A stretch of DNA of 64,000 bases from Benincasa hispida. Taxonomy: Eukaryota; Streptophyta; Magnoliopsida; Cucurbitales; Cucurbitaceae. Location of the stretch: the NCBI RefSeq assembly GCF_009727055.1, contig NC_052359.1:61227779-61291778 (forward strand). The letters run 5' to 3'. Positions 49,831-61,070 of the stretch are shown in pieces. The notes under the pieces are model-generated. The model was not told the DNA's origin and did not search any database. It worked only from the letters and a program-made list of their open reading frames with translations. The position numbers were made by a program, and so were the translations under genes. Position 1 is the first letter of the stretch; every line of letters begins with the position of its first letter.

Positions 49831-50463
49831 TACTCCAACCGTTGATAACTTTGATATGCATCAACTTCACTAAAAAGTTCAAGGATGAAAATTGCGAACA
49901 ACCAGGGTATAATTCATTACATGCTTCGGTCATTAAATCCTCGAATAAGTTCGTGATATCTCTTTTTTGATCATTAAAGGACATTTCATTCTCAATCCTT
50001 CCTTCATTTGCATTTTCGTTTTCAATTGGAACTTGTAAATCGTTTATAAGATTCAACATCTCATTTTCTTCAACAACATTACTCTCTATACTATCTACTT
50101 CAACATTCTGTATTGAATGACTTGTTGACTTCTAGATAAGTTTACTGGCTCTCCATGATATACACATTCACAATATGAGGGAGATATTCCATATGTTAAT
50201 AGATGTCGTTCCATAATATCTATCTTTTCCCAAATTGAATTCATACAATTCTTGCATAGACATCTTATTCGTTCGGAATCATTAACATGAAACTTTGCCA
50301 TATCTAAGAACTGGGATACTCCTTCTCTATACTCTATTGATAAATTATTCCTTAGTTTAATCCATTTTTTATTCATCTTTAAAAATAAATATTTTCTGAC
50401 CAACTTGTAATCCAAAACAATACCCTGTATTAGAGGACAAAGTACAAAGTATTTATTAAGCAT
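49817..50463 (-). pseudogene. CACTA TNP2 transposase N-terminal fragment
   Basis: KKWIKLRNNLSIEYREGVSQ, FLDMAKFHVNDSERIRCLCK, NCMN and MERHLLTYGISPSY (50095-50463) form the transposase-associated domain found at the TNP2 N-terminus. In the next frame, FEDLMTEACNELYPGCSQFS and LVKLMHIKVINGWSNKS (49817-50059) continue TNP2. The protein then stops abruptly and runs into the Transposase_24 remnant, so the large catalytic part of TNP2 is missing. Confidence 0.85.
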
Positions 50464-50488
50464 GAACTTTGATTTTTTAAAAAAAATG

Positions 50489-50545
50489 CCAACAAGTGCG
50501 TAGCTCGATTGACATAATATTCATACTATCGACTCTAAAATTTTA
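50489..50545 (+). mobile_element. truncated SINE inside CACTA
   Basis: GTGCGTAGCTCGATTGACAT and the following CATACTATCGACTCTA match the A-box half of the SINE at 41866. The B box is absent. Confidence 0.45.
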
Positions 50546-50549
50546 ACTA

Positions 50550-51620
50550 ATTTATAATACGGGATTTGACTTTTTTTTTTTTTATTGATAGTGAGTTCCA
50601 TAATTTTCATTTTTGAAGGCAAAATAAACACATGTTTTGAGACTACTATTTTTAATCATCTTTACAATATATTTTTAATCTATTTTTTTTAAGTACAACC
50701 CACTTACTCAATAAAAAATTGTTATGTAACAATTTTTTTTAAAAAAAATATTAAACTATTATTATTATTTACTATCTTATAAAAAAAAGTGATGAATGAA
50801 GGCTCCCATAATCCTTGCACTTTTTTATCTAATAGGTCCCTAAACCGTTTAAATTGTCTAATAACTTTCAAATGTTTTATTTAGTACGTCTCCAAGATTT
50901 CGATTTTGTGTCTAATATAGGGCTTTCATCTATTCAACATTTTTTAAAATTTACAAGCTTGGACATAAAATTTAAAGTTCAATTTTCTATTAGACACAAA
51001 ATTTAGTTTTATGTCTAGTAGATTCTTTAAATTTTTTTAAAATATTAAATGTGTCAGGGACCTATTAAGTACCAAATTGGAGGTTTAAAGATTTATTTTA
51101 TATTTTTAAGATTTATAGATTTATTAGACACAGACATATAAGCATAAAAAAGTTCATATACTAAACTTGTAATTTAACTTAGATATTCCTTCCTTCTAAA
51201 AATAGCACATAGCATCTATGTGCTAATTTTCTTACATAGCATCTATGTGCTAATTTTCTTTCTCCTTTCAAGGAAAGTTCGAAATATTAAATCATGCATG
51301 CTTAGGCTCCAAATAACGAACATCATATCATTTTTTAGACATAAAGATAATGTTGTAATCAACTTGAAACTTAAAAGAATGTATAATGTTTATCTCTAAC
51401 GAATTATGACATGTTCGTTATAAAATTACTCTATAGACTTTCAGAGAATTGTAAAACAAATATATGATGCAAAATTGACGAGATCTTAACAAAAGCGACA
51501 TTCACCGATATTGGATGATAAATATGTGCATTAGTTAAAATTTAAAATTTGTATCAAAGTTGATATTATTGAAATCTAGTGAAATTGACACAATCTTTCA
51601 CATTTTTTTTATTAGTGGGT
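50550..51620. other. non-coding interior of CACTA, with MITE-like segment
   Basis: 50810-51180 carries the alternating 'TTTAAAGTTCAATTTTCTAT' type sequence and ends ACTAAACTTGTAATTTAAC, the right end of the GGTTAAATTACAA MITE family. The sequence ACATAGCATCTATGTGCTAA occurs twice (51206-51225 and 51235-51254). Confidence 0.5.
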
Positions 51621-51623
51621 TAA

Positions 51624-52220
51624 TTAATTATAATATTTATCAAAGTTGAGGTCTAATTTGATTAAATTGAAAGTCGAGAATAGAAATGGATACAAACATT
51701 TGAATGAGTAGGATTTGTACAAAAGGATGTGAAATAATGATTTAAATAAATATACAAGAGAAAATAAAATGAGAAGATTACCGGCGATGGCGGCGGGCGG
51801 TTGAAGGCGACGGCTGAATGAGACGAGGAGACGACGGCGGCGGTGGTTAGTTGATTGCAGCTGCTGACCGAAGGGAGGAGCGGCGACAGAAAAAGAGGAG
51901 AAAAATGGGAGAGGGAGGGAGAGGAGTGGGGGGAGGGCGAAACGACGGCGACGAAGGGGAAAGGGGGAGAGGGAGGAAGAGGAGTGGGGCGACCGGTCGA
52001 CGGTGGTAAAAGAGGGGAAATTGGGAGAGGGAGGGAGAAGAGTGGGGGGAGGGCGGCGAATGGACGACGACATTAGTGGGGAAGGAAGGGAAAAAATGGA
52101 GAGGGAAGGAGAGGAGAGGCGCGGGGAGATGGCGGCGCGGGTTAGGTTAGGGAAGAAATGAGGAAAAAGGGAAATGGGGAAGAATGGGGAAGAAAGGATC
52201 TGGTTTAAACCAGATCCCAT
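51624..52220 (-). other. GC-rich leader of CACTA with a 198-codon open frame
   Basis: The minus-strand frame from 52220 encodes a Ser/Pro/Arg/Leu-rich low-complexity sequence (SLFPHFFPNL, RRRRFALPP) with no recognised domain, directly inside the right subterminal repeats. Within it, GAGGGAGAGGAGTGGGG-like units repeat (about 51900-52060). The composition suggests a transcript leader or captured host 5' sequence rather than a conserved protein. Confidence 0.4.
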
Positions 52221-53433
52221 CTATCAATGCTGCCCAATGGCTGTCGGGAGAGCCGTCGGGAGTTTCGGGGAACTCCCGACGCCTATTTTTAATCGTCGAA
52301 AATTTTCGGAGAACTCCCGACGGGCCTTTACGGCATCGGGAGAGACGTCTCTCCCGATGACCAAACTCCCGACGCTCGATTTAGACGTCGAGAGAACTCA
52401 TTTTTCTTGTAGTGATATATACTTAATGGAAATAGAAGGTTGTTGAATAAGATATATAGTAGCAAACTTGAGTTTATTGATTTTTTAACCGGTCAGAACT
52501 AGATGTGTCTGTTCAACAGACGCATTTAGTTCATTAACTTAAAAAAATGTTTGAATTGTTAAATTGTTTGAATGCGTATGTTGAGTAGATGCATTCAGAT
52601 GCACAAGTTGATCATGGTGGGAAACCAATTTTGACGGTTTCTACTCCATTTCCCTTCAAATTTTGCCCCATTCTTTTACAAATCCTTCATCTTCTTCATG
52701 TTTCCTTCCTAACATCCAACAACCATTTTTATTTCACTATTTCCTTCATATTTTCTCCTCTAAATAGTCATCTTTTTATCATTTTCTTCAAATTTTTTCT
52801 CCTAAATCTGACAGTCATCTCAATTTTTACCATCTTCATCTTATTCATATTACTACTCTATTTCGGTGCAATTTTTTAAGTAAGTTAATATATTTTAGTT
52901 ATTTAATGAAAAATTAAGTTTCCCCTGATTTTGTACTAATTTTTTTTTATATTATTATTATGTTTACGTTGGATATTATTTATGAGAAAAGTTTTACAAA
53001 TTGATCATTCAAAGGTCATGTATTTAGTTATTTACTTTTATTTGATTATTAATTTATTTATTTATTTATTTACGATGTATTTAGTCATTGATTTTTTTAA
53101 GAAATATTCAATGTTTGAAAATTAAATATATTTTGAGTTTTTTTCCGTTGGATTTACTGTGTTATATACACTCTTATGATGGAATAAGTTGTAAATCTAT
53201 TCAAAACTTTAATGAAGGAATAAGTTTAGCATCCAAAATTTTATTGGTTAGTTCGTGACTTTTTTTATAAAAAAAAAAAATTGAGTAAAGTCCATGATGC
53301 TTACATATTTAAGGAGTTAGTTTTCTCATACATATTTCCATGGAGTGGAGCGAAGTTGGTCCATGAATTTTTTCCTCTCTTTTTATACGCTTCATTTAAA
53401 GGATTTGAATGAGATAGTAAAATATACCAAAAT

Positions 53434-53532
53434 GGACATAGTTCAATTGGGATAGGGCTCGTGATATTAACCTCCAAGTAATGTTTGATTCTCCACCCTA
53501 CAAGTTGTAAGAAGAAAAAAAAAAAAAAAGAA
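53434..53532 (+). mobile_element. tRNA-derived SINE with A tail
   Basis: GGACATAGTTCAATTGGGAT (A-box-like) and AATGTTTGATTCTCCACCCT (B-box-like) are followed by ACAAGTTGTAAGAAG and an A-rich tail. Confidence 0.6.
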
Positions 53533-53567
53533 ACATAAATTGTTTCAAACCAATCCATCTTTTTTTA

Positions 53568-53943
53568 TTAGATTACAAATTTAGGCTTTAAACTTTAAGA
53601 TGCAAATTGGTTCTTAATTTCTTTTAAAAAAATTAATAGGTTCATAAAATTTTAATTTAATATGTCTCCAATCTTTAAAAGTGTCCAACAAATCTATGAA
53701 CAACTTTTAATTTAGTGTCAAATAAATGGTTGACATATTAAACATTTTTTTACATTCACAAATTTATTAGATATAAAATTGAATGTTTATTAATTTACTG
53801 ACATAAAAATTAATTTATATTCAATAAATTAGTTAAGTTTTAAGAAATATATCAATGATCTATTCGACGCATAAAATTGAAAGTTCATTGACCTATTAAA
53901 CTCAAAACATATACTATTTACATTGAGTGATCTAATTTAACCC
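53568..53943. mobile_element. MITE, GGTTAAATTACAA family, diverged
   Basis: TTAGATTACAAATTTAGGC at the left and TGATCTAATTTAACCC at the right are compatible with the family's inverted ends. The interior repeats TAAAATTGAAAGTTCATTGA-like words. More diverged than 46286-46513. Confidence 0.45.
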
Positions 53944-54614
53944 TCTTTTTCTCCAACTCCAATAAACTTTATTTTATTTAAATTTCTAATGACTGCAAAA
54001 TGAAAGAATCTAAAACTTGGATTGGTTCACTAATAAAACTATAAACTTTACAAAAATTATACTATAAACTAAAACAATTCATAGTAATTTTTGGAAAGTT
54101 GCATCATGAAGCATTAGAAACTTTATTAGGAATCCAAAGTAAGTAAATATATATATTTTTTAATAGGAGAAAATTAGCGAGTATACTTCTGATCATATTT
54201 ATACAGCTTTATGAAAGATTTCTCTTCCTTTTTTTTTTCAACACTTTTATCTTTTTAATTAATCAAACCTTCAACTATTTATTTATTTATTTATATTATT
54301 ATTATTTTAAATTTTTTTATTGTGTATTTAGTCATTGATTTTTTTTCTAGAAATATTGAAGGTTTGAAAATCAAATTTATTTTGGATTTTTTTTTGTTAG
54401 ATTTACTTTATGTTATATGCACTCCTATGTTAGAATAAATTATAAATCTATTGAATCATATTCCATTGTGAGCAAGCGATATATAATGAAAGCATGAGCA
54501 TCCTATTACTTGTTCATATGAGTCTACTATTTACTAGAAATATTTAATTTTCTTGCTTAATTGAATACAAATATAATTTATTAAGTTATGACCTTGTTTT
54601 TTTAATTCTTTTTC

Positions 54615-55070
54615 AGTCTAATTTACCAAATATGATATTATCTGCTACAAGGGTCTTGCGTAGGCTCACCTCTATATATCGAGTGTGATATTTCGATGGT
54701 GATGTTCCAATTGAAGAACAAGGTGATCTAGCAAGACATCGGGATGTTCTTATTTGACCTAATGTTCATAATGAATATCTAGCAACCTCACTCGATCATT
54801 TTACACATAGTTCCATGATGCCATCCTCCTCAACATTTGGATTTTTTCCAACAACCCTTAGTACGCTAAGTATGGAAGAAGGGCAAACTTTACAAGTTCG
54901 TCGAGATGTCCATGATCTATACGTGGCATACTGACATCGTGGTGAGGGTATACATTTTACAGAGGGAGGCCAATCATCAAGTGTAAGTAGTCGTGGTGAT
55001 TGTGGATGTTATGTGACTCAACGAGATCGATTTAAGTGTAATAGAGGATCTTCTTCTGGCCATGAATAAG
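54615..55070 (+). pseudogene. unidentified decayed transposon ORF
   Basis: In one frame the sequence reads FDGDVPIEEQGDLARHRDVL, then a TGA, then PNVHNEYLATSLDHFTHSSM, SLSMEEGQTLQVRRDVHDLY, a second TGA, HRGEGIHFTEGGQSSSVSSR and a basic tail ending near 55070. The TGA codons fit CGA to TGA changes, and some Cys codons fit CGT to TGT. I do not recognise the family securely; the context inside inverted termini suggests the C-terminal part of a transposon or captured gene. Confidence 0.5.
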
Positions 55071-55874
55071 AATACTGTACTTCTAATCAAATTCAAGTGT
55101 AAAAAAATGCAATTTTAGTCTATACCTCAAACACCTCAGCATCCAAAAGAACCTTGAAAATTATTAATGCAACTGTTGAAAGTTAATATCCATGTTTTTA
55201 CATAAGTTCCTAACCATTTCAAAAAAAAAAAAAAAGGGTGAAGGTACCTTCGAAATATATATATATATATATTTTTTGTTGGTTTAGAGGTAGTAGTGGA
55301 ACTTTTAAAAATTTTAAGATTATTTTTGTAACAAAGTACAAATTTCATAAATATTAAATATAATCATTTTTTAAAAAATGTATATATGAAAAAGACTTTT
55401 TTGGAACAAAGTAAAAACTTTATAAATATTCAACATTATTTTTATATCTATAACACACAATAACCATGGTTAGGAATTAAACGAGTTGAACATTATCAAA
55501 ACTAATATTGAGTATATCAAATTAATCAAAAAAATATAAATTCTTAATCAAAGTAAGATATTGTGTATATTAAATTAAAATGAGTAACATTATTATCACT
55601 ATAAAAGACGAGGCTAATGAGATGGTTAATTTTATGTTAAAAGAATTAAAATTTCTATTGTAAATTTAGGATTAAAATAATTAAAAATTTATTAAAAAAT
55701 CCCATCTTTATGCAACTTTTTTCTTTTATGAATGCATCCAATTTTTTCCCTTTTATGAATGCATCTGCTTAACAGTTGCATTCAAGCCATCTTTTATTTA
55801 TTCATTTAATGAACTGAATGCATTTTTTCAAGAGAACATTCATTTCTGATCAGTCAAAAAGATATAAAAAATTC

Positions 55875-55904
55875 TAGAATGCGTCTCTTTAGAGACGCAT
55901 TCTA
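55875..55904. repeat. perfect 14-bp-arm hairpin
   Basis: TAGAATGCGTCTCT, loop TT, AGAGACGCATTCTA. It lies just outside the right inverted terminus. A related weaker palindrome (GTCTGTT C AACAGAC, 52507-52521) lies at the left terminus. Both share the ACGCATT core. Confidence 0.85.
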
Positions 55905-56139
55905 ATAAGAACAAAAAAAAAATATTTTTTTTCTAATAGTTTGAAAACCACCCATTTTTTTCTAATTAACGTTTAAAACTACCTTATTTCTCCAATAAAC
56001 TCATTGAAAGTCCAAAAAAAAAATGATTGTGCTATAGTTTTTAAACAATCTGTTTTTATTTAGATAATTTGCATCGGAATATGACTGCGGAATGGATGTT
56101 GGCTTAGAATACGATTTTAGAATGTTGGTTTGTGATTCT

Positions 56140-56475
56140 AACCATAGTATTAAATTTTCATCGACGTATCGATATTTATACTTTTCAATTCGATATCGAC
56201 GTGATAGGTGAATTGATATTTCTATTATATCGTAGAAAAATTCACGAAACATAATATTTAAGTAATAAAATATCACTAATAAAAATAATAGACATGTTAA
56301 CTTGTTTAAAAATTATTAAATATTTATTAAATAATTCATTTTTTTTAAACTTTTTGCTTTTATAATTTTTTCAAAAATATTCGTCGGAATCAAAATTTTA
56401 TAGATATTTCCATCGAAATTTTTGTAAGATTAAACCTTAATATTTACATTGACATCGATATTTTAAACATCGATT
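56140..56475 (-). repeat. dispersed repeat, inverted copy 2
   Basis: Reverse-complement counterpart of 36590-36912: it starts ATAGTATTAAATTTTCATCG and ends ACATCGATATTTTAAACATC, with ATGTTAACTTGTTTAAAAAT inside. The minus ORF at 56001-56276 overlaps it and is incidental. Confidence 0.75.
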
Positions 56476-56716
56476 CTAACATAGGAGGACTTTGTTGACG
56501 TCGGATTTAAAGTGAAGATGAGTTCAGGTATATGTGCACACAAAACTCGCATCGATGTGTGTTGTTCTATAATAATATACTTCGATGCTTAAGTCAATGT
56601 TTTGGTCCAAGTGGAAACATTGAACTTAGATGGAGTCATTACTTTATACTCAACATTGCGTGGTGTGAATTTCATAAGTGACAGACATGTAGATCAACTC
56701 GATTAGATATTATTTA

Positions 56717-57486
56717 GGACTTGTTTGGTAGAGAATTTGAAAACAATAGATTCAATGAAAACATAATTGTATTTCATGTTTTTAGAAAATGTATTTGGTA
56801 AGTAGATTTAGAAATTAGATCATAATTTAAATAATTATTTAAAATGTGTTTGATACCATACATTTATAAATCATAAAACTAATTGTAGTTACACAATAAT
56901 GTTTAGTTCACAATAAACTATTATTAATTTATAGATTGTTATCAAATATAGGAAAATGAACCAAAAGATTTACAAATATAGCAAAATTTTGGAGTCGCAC
57001 TGATTGATGCTACAGATAGACATTGATAGTAGTTTATCACAGCCTATCGCAGATAGATTGTGATATTTTGCTATTGTTTGTAAATATTTTCAACAATTTT
57101 GTCATTTAAAATAATTTTACTTAATTTATTTATGAATATGATTTATGTTTAAAAAATTATATAATTATTATTTTGTAATATTATATAATTTATAATACAT
57201 TACATAATAGATATTATATTTTTAAAAAATTAAATTAAATTTATGACATGATATATATTGCATTTTTAAATATTTTTTTAATCTTTATATAATATAATTT
57301 TACATTTCAAAATTCAAAATTCAAAATCTGAATATAATGAAAACATTAAAATGATGTTTTTCAAAATTTTCATTTTTTGGATGATAGAATCTGAAAATGG
57401 TGTTCAGAAACAGAATTCGGATGGTCTCCCAAACACAAATTTATAGAACTCATAAAACAATATTCAAATTCTCTACCAAATTGACC
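56717..57486. mobile_element. MITE with TTTGGTAGAGAATTTGAA ends
   Basis: Left GGACTTGTTTGGTAGAGAAT and right ATTCTCTACCAAATTGACC form a clear inverted repeat of over 20 bp. TTTA flanks both sides (56713-56716 and 57487-57490), a candidate target duplication in keeping with Harbinger/Tourist-type TWA preference. The interior carries a GATAGA cluster (56995-57065) and AT-rich filler with no protein. Confidence 0.75.
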
Positions 57487-57769
57487 TTTAAAATCTCCAA
57501 ATAAAAATTAATCATGATTACCCACTAATACTTAGTTGAAAATGTCGACTATTATTATTTAATCTTTTAAACACGTTAATGTAATAAATTTGTATAATTA
57601 TTATTTTACACTGTCATATAATTTATAACAGGTTATATTATATATATTTTTTAAATTTCATAAAAATGGAATGAATTTATAACATAAAATAATGTGATGA
57701 CCATGGTTCTTACATTTATTTAATCTCATTTTAATATTTTAACTATTTATGTTTTATTTTGAAAGTTTA

Positions 57770-58000
57770 AGACTCATTTGGTAACTATTTGGCTTATAGT
57801 TTTTGGTTTTTGAAAATGAGGATTACAAACATTTTCCCCATTTCTAAAATTTATTTCTCCGTTATCTAATTTTTACCAATATTTTTAAAAAATAAGTCAA
57901 AATTTAAAAACAAAAAGAAAAAAGTTTTCAAATTTTTTTTTTTGTTTTTTAAATTTGGAAAAAAAAAATTAAACTTAAAATAAACGAAACATTGAGTTAT
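57770..58000. mobile_element. MITE, TTTGGTAACTATTTGG family, 3' truncated
   Basis: CTCATTTGGTAACTATTTGG, GTTATCTAATTTTTACCAAT and AATAAGTCAAAATTTAAAAA match the left and middle of copies at 38946 and 42440. The right end is lost in A/T runs. Confidence 0.6.
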
Positions 58001-59999
58001 ATTTATTTTGGCCTGCAACAATTTTTTTAAAGTCTATGTTGGGCTTAATTAATCAAATGTTTTTTTTTCTTCAAAAGCTTCTTGAAAGTACTTTATTGAG
58101 CTATTGACATGTTTTTTCTTTTTTTTTTTTTCCTAACTATGTTATGATTTAAATAAATAAATTTTAGGATACATTTCATTATTCGTTGTCTTTAATTTAT
58201 TTTTAATCGACGGAGGGGGATGATTTTCTTTTCTAAAATTTTTCTATACAATACAACAATTTCTGATTATAAATGTTAAGGGCAAACAAAATCCCACGTT
58301 GAGAAGAGAATATTATTATATCATTCTAAAGATGGTTGAAGATTCGATTCTTCTAAATAAAAATTAAAATAGACAATGGTAAAAATTAAAGTCAACTTGA
58401 GCCGTGAACATAGTTCAACTAAATTAAACATAATGTTAGAAGTTGGATCTCTCACTCTCCACATGTTATTAAAAAATAAAGAAAATCAAAATCAAAAGAT
58501 AGTAAAAATTCACAGTTACTCATCTTAAGTATTAATAAAAAAAAAATAATTATATTATCGAACACAAATGTCGGTGATAATAACTTCATGGGCAAAATAC
58601 ATGTGCCGTTTTCGTTTAATTTAACAACGTTAAAAATTAAAATAAAATTTTAGAATATGACAGAGACATAATTGAAAGTTGAAATATATATATATATATA
58701 TATATATTATTTATATAGTTTAGGAGAATTTTAATGAGATAGTGAGATTTCATTTGAGTATTATTATATGAAAATGGGCGTGGGCTGCGGCAACAAGATG
58801 GGCATGAGCAAGTTGTTTTGAAACTTGAAACGCATCAATTTGGCAATTACGTGCAGTGCACGTGACCGGCGGTGCTTTTATTGTTAAACAAAGAAAGCCG
58901 CCCATAATTAAATGCTAACAATTAAAACACAACATGGGATATCAACCAACTTGGCATTCCTTGGTCAAATTTTCCTATTTATTTTCGCTTTTTTTTTTAG
59001 CTTTGTTCACATGTTTTCTTTGTCTTTTCTTTTTCAATGTCAATTTTGAGGTTTCAATTAACATGCTGTTAAAAGAAAAACATGTTTTTTTTCATCCCTA
59101 TGAGAGTGTTTTTTTTTTGCGCCAAAATAAGGATATCTTTGTTTATAGAATTGAAACTTTGATCCACTTCATGTCCTATGGTAGAATTTGAACATTACCA
59201 CAAATACTTGTAGAGACAATACTAAGTTTCTTTGAAATATGACCATGTGTTTAGAACTTGAATCTCGTTCATGTTGGACTTCGTTGTGAGTCTTTAGTGA
59301 TCGTGACCTCCGGCCCACTTCTCTATAGTTTAGTCTTGAGATGATTTGAATTGACTTGCATTAGAGATTCTCGTATTTGGTACAGTGTCAAGTCTATTCC
59401 ACTTTCTAAGTTAGTACAAAAAGTGACTAATTCAACTAAGTACAAAAGAAGTATGGTTAGTTCTCTTTTTTAAAGATTACTTACTCACACATTTGAGGTG
59501 ATAAAATGGGCTTATGTATAGGACTTTCCACTAATACTTGTCTCTAGGTACATGTAATGTCAACAATGTCAGAGACATTGCGATTCTCCGAGGTTGTCCT
59601 TCCTCTAACACATGCCGTGATTACGTGTAATTTTAATAATTTTGATAGTGATTTTTTAATAGTGACCAAAAATCAATGAGAACTAATTTAATTGTTAATT
59701 CTCTCAAATGATTAAAAGTATGAATTAGTAAAAACTCGAATGTAAAATTGTAGACTCTTGGCATATGGATCATCAAATAGAAACTAAATTCAAAACTCAA
59801 ATATAAAAATATAATATTTTGAAATTTATGGGTCAAATAGAAATTAAATTTAAAATTCGAAAATAATAGTGTGATATTTAAAAAATAGAGATGGAAATGG
59901 AAATTATTCTCAAAATTTATGATAAAAATGAATAAAGGAAATTGGAAAAGAAAATGCATTATTAAACCTAGGTTTCAATTCCTACATCTGTCTCACTTA
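58001..59999. other. intergenic, no gene seen
   Basis: Contains a SINE-like head (58395-58460), a (TA)n run at 58687-58709 and the perfect palindrome ACGTGCAGTGCACGT at 58849-58863, which overlaps a CACGTG G-box (58859-58864). The downstream ORF (58934-59191) is hydrophobic low complexity and unconvincing, so the G-box has no evident target gene. Confidence 0.45.
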
Positions 60000-61057
60000 C
60001 TTGGGTAAGAGAGATTATCACAAAGTTATGGAGATGCGTTTCTTTCCAATGAAAAATGCTCAGCTTGGACTTCGTTTCTATATGCAGTATAGGAGAATCA
60101 GATTTATGATATCGAACATTATAAAAAAATTTATCTCTATTGAGACCAAAAATATCGTCACCTAAAAAGTAGTTGGAAAAAATGGGATTTGCTGACAACA
60201 GAAATAACCGTCGCCAATGAGTGTATACGCTGATGCCTGTATAGGCATCGTCAGTAAAGGGGGGAGGAGGGGATTTTCATATAGTGGATAAAACACCATT
60301 GGCATATGCCCCCATCTGCTGATGGTGTGTAACATGTCGTTGGCAGTATGTGGATTTGTCGACACCTTATGTATAGCGTCGATAGTTCCCCTGAACTAAA
60401 AATCCCTTCCCTATCTCCATTTTTCACATATCTGTGAAAAATTTTCCTCTCCCCCCCTTGCCCCTGCACCTCTCTCCCTCTAACCATTGCACCATCGCTC
60501 TCCCCTACCACTTAGCCCGACGTAGGGATCCAATGTCGACACCAGCAATGTGGCATCTACTAGATGCGCGTGCATCACATTCGGAGCGTCGCGACGCTCC
60601 AACCGAGCATTGCAATGCTGGCTTTTGTGCTGTCGTAACATACCCTTATGTTGTTCACAGCATCACGACGTCTGTGCAGCATTGCAATATTGCGGTTGGA
60701 ACGTAGCGACGCTGGGGTTTCTAGGGCGAGCCTCGCAACGCTCTAGCCTTATGCTATAAAGCAAAAAACTTCATCTGCTTCGCCCATTCATCTATTTTGC
60801 TTCGTTGTTGCTCTAAATTTCTCCAAATTGAAGCTGAAAACTCTCCACGAACTACACGAACTAAATATAGACTCGATTACAAGAATTAAATGCCCAAAAT
60901 TACATCGGACCCTTACAAACCGACTGAATAAAGCAGTAAAACTATGTCAATTTCAAAACAACCAATGAGGAAACCATCAACATTCGAAATGTAGATTATA
61001 CACCCACCAACAACTCTGAATTAAGGTTCGAAAACAAAAATCAGAGACACAAGATAT
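60000..61057. other. unclassified repetitive region with GC-rich palindromes
   Basis: 60180-60400 has GTCGCCAATG, ATCGTCAGTAAAGG and GATGCCTGTATAGGCATC-type words that resemble subterminal repeats of a second CACTA-like element, but no ends were found. 60540-60740 is GC-rich with palindromes (see separate entry). 60780-61057 follows the Copia primer-binding site on the minus strand but shows no gag. Confidence 0.4.
60583..60619. repeat. paired perfect palindromes
   Basis: GGAGCGTCGCGACGCTCC (60583-60600, 18 nt) and AGCATTGCAATGCT (60606-60619, 14 nt) stand five bases apart. The second is the core of the 20-nt palindrome at 7350-7369. Similar words (GCAGCATTGCAATATTGC, GTAGCGACGCTGG) continue to 60715. 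Confidence 0.85.
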
Positions 61058-61068
61058 CTCTGATACCA
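61058..61068 (-). other. Copia primer-binding site
   Basis: The minus strand reads TGGTATCAGAG, three bases after the LTR end CATTCA. This is the standard initiator-Met tRNA complement used by plant Copia elements. Confidence 0.8.
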
Positions 61069-61070
61069 AT

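Larger units (their letters stand above)
47197..52414 (-). mobile_element. CACTA (En/Spm) transposon with both ends
   Basis: It begins CACTACAAGAAA and ends TTTCTTGTAGTG, a 12-bp perfect terminal inverted repeat carrying the diagnostic CACTA. A 3-bp target duplication ATA flanks it (47194-47196 and 52415-52417). Both subterminal zones are dense in CGTCGGGAGTT and CTCCCGACG words in both orientations (47218-47525 and 52240-52400), the expected transposase-binding repeats. The interior holds decayed transposase genes on the minus strand, a 212-bp tandem array and a GC-rich leader. At 5.2 kb with internal deletions it is probably non-autonomous. Confidence 0.93.
52480..55870. mobile_element. candidate Mutator-like element with long degenerate termini
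   Basis: The left terminus (52480-52600) and the right terminus (55740-55865, inverted) share TTTTTAACCGGTCAGAA against TTTTTGACTGATCAGAA, then ATTTAGTTCATTAA against ATTCAGTTCATTAA, then GAGTAGATGCATTC against AAGCAGATGCATTC. That makes a roughly 100-bp inverted repeat at perhaps 70-75% identity by eye. The interior holds a broken ORF (54615-55070) and younger insertions at 53434 and 53568. Palindromes at 52507-52521 and 55875-55904 sit at the two ends. No target duplication was found. Confidence 0.5.

Noticed and set aside
58849..58864. G-box and palindrome as promoter of the 58934 ORF
   Set aside because: The ORF is hydrophobic low complexity without homology signs, and no other gene starts nearby.
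60162..60759. Several short ORFs on both strands
   Set aside because: They overlap GC-rich palindromic repeats and conflict with each other; no domain seen.
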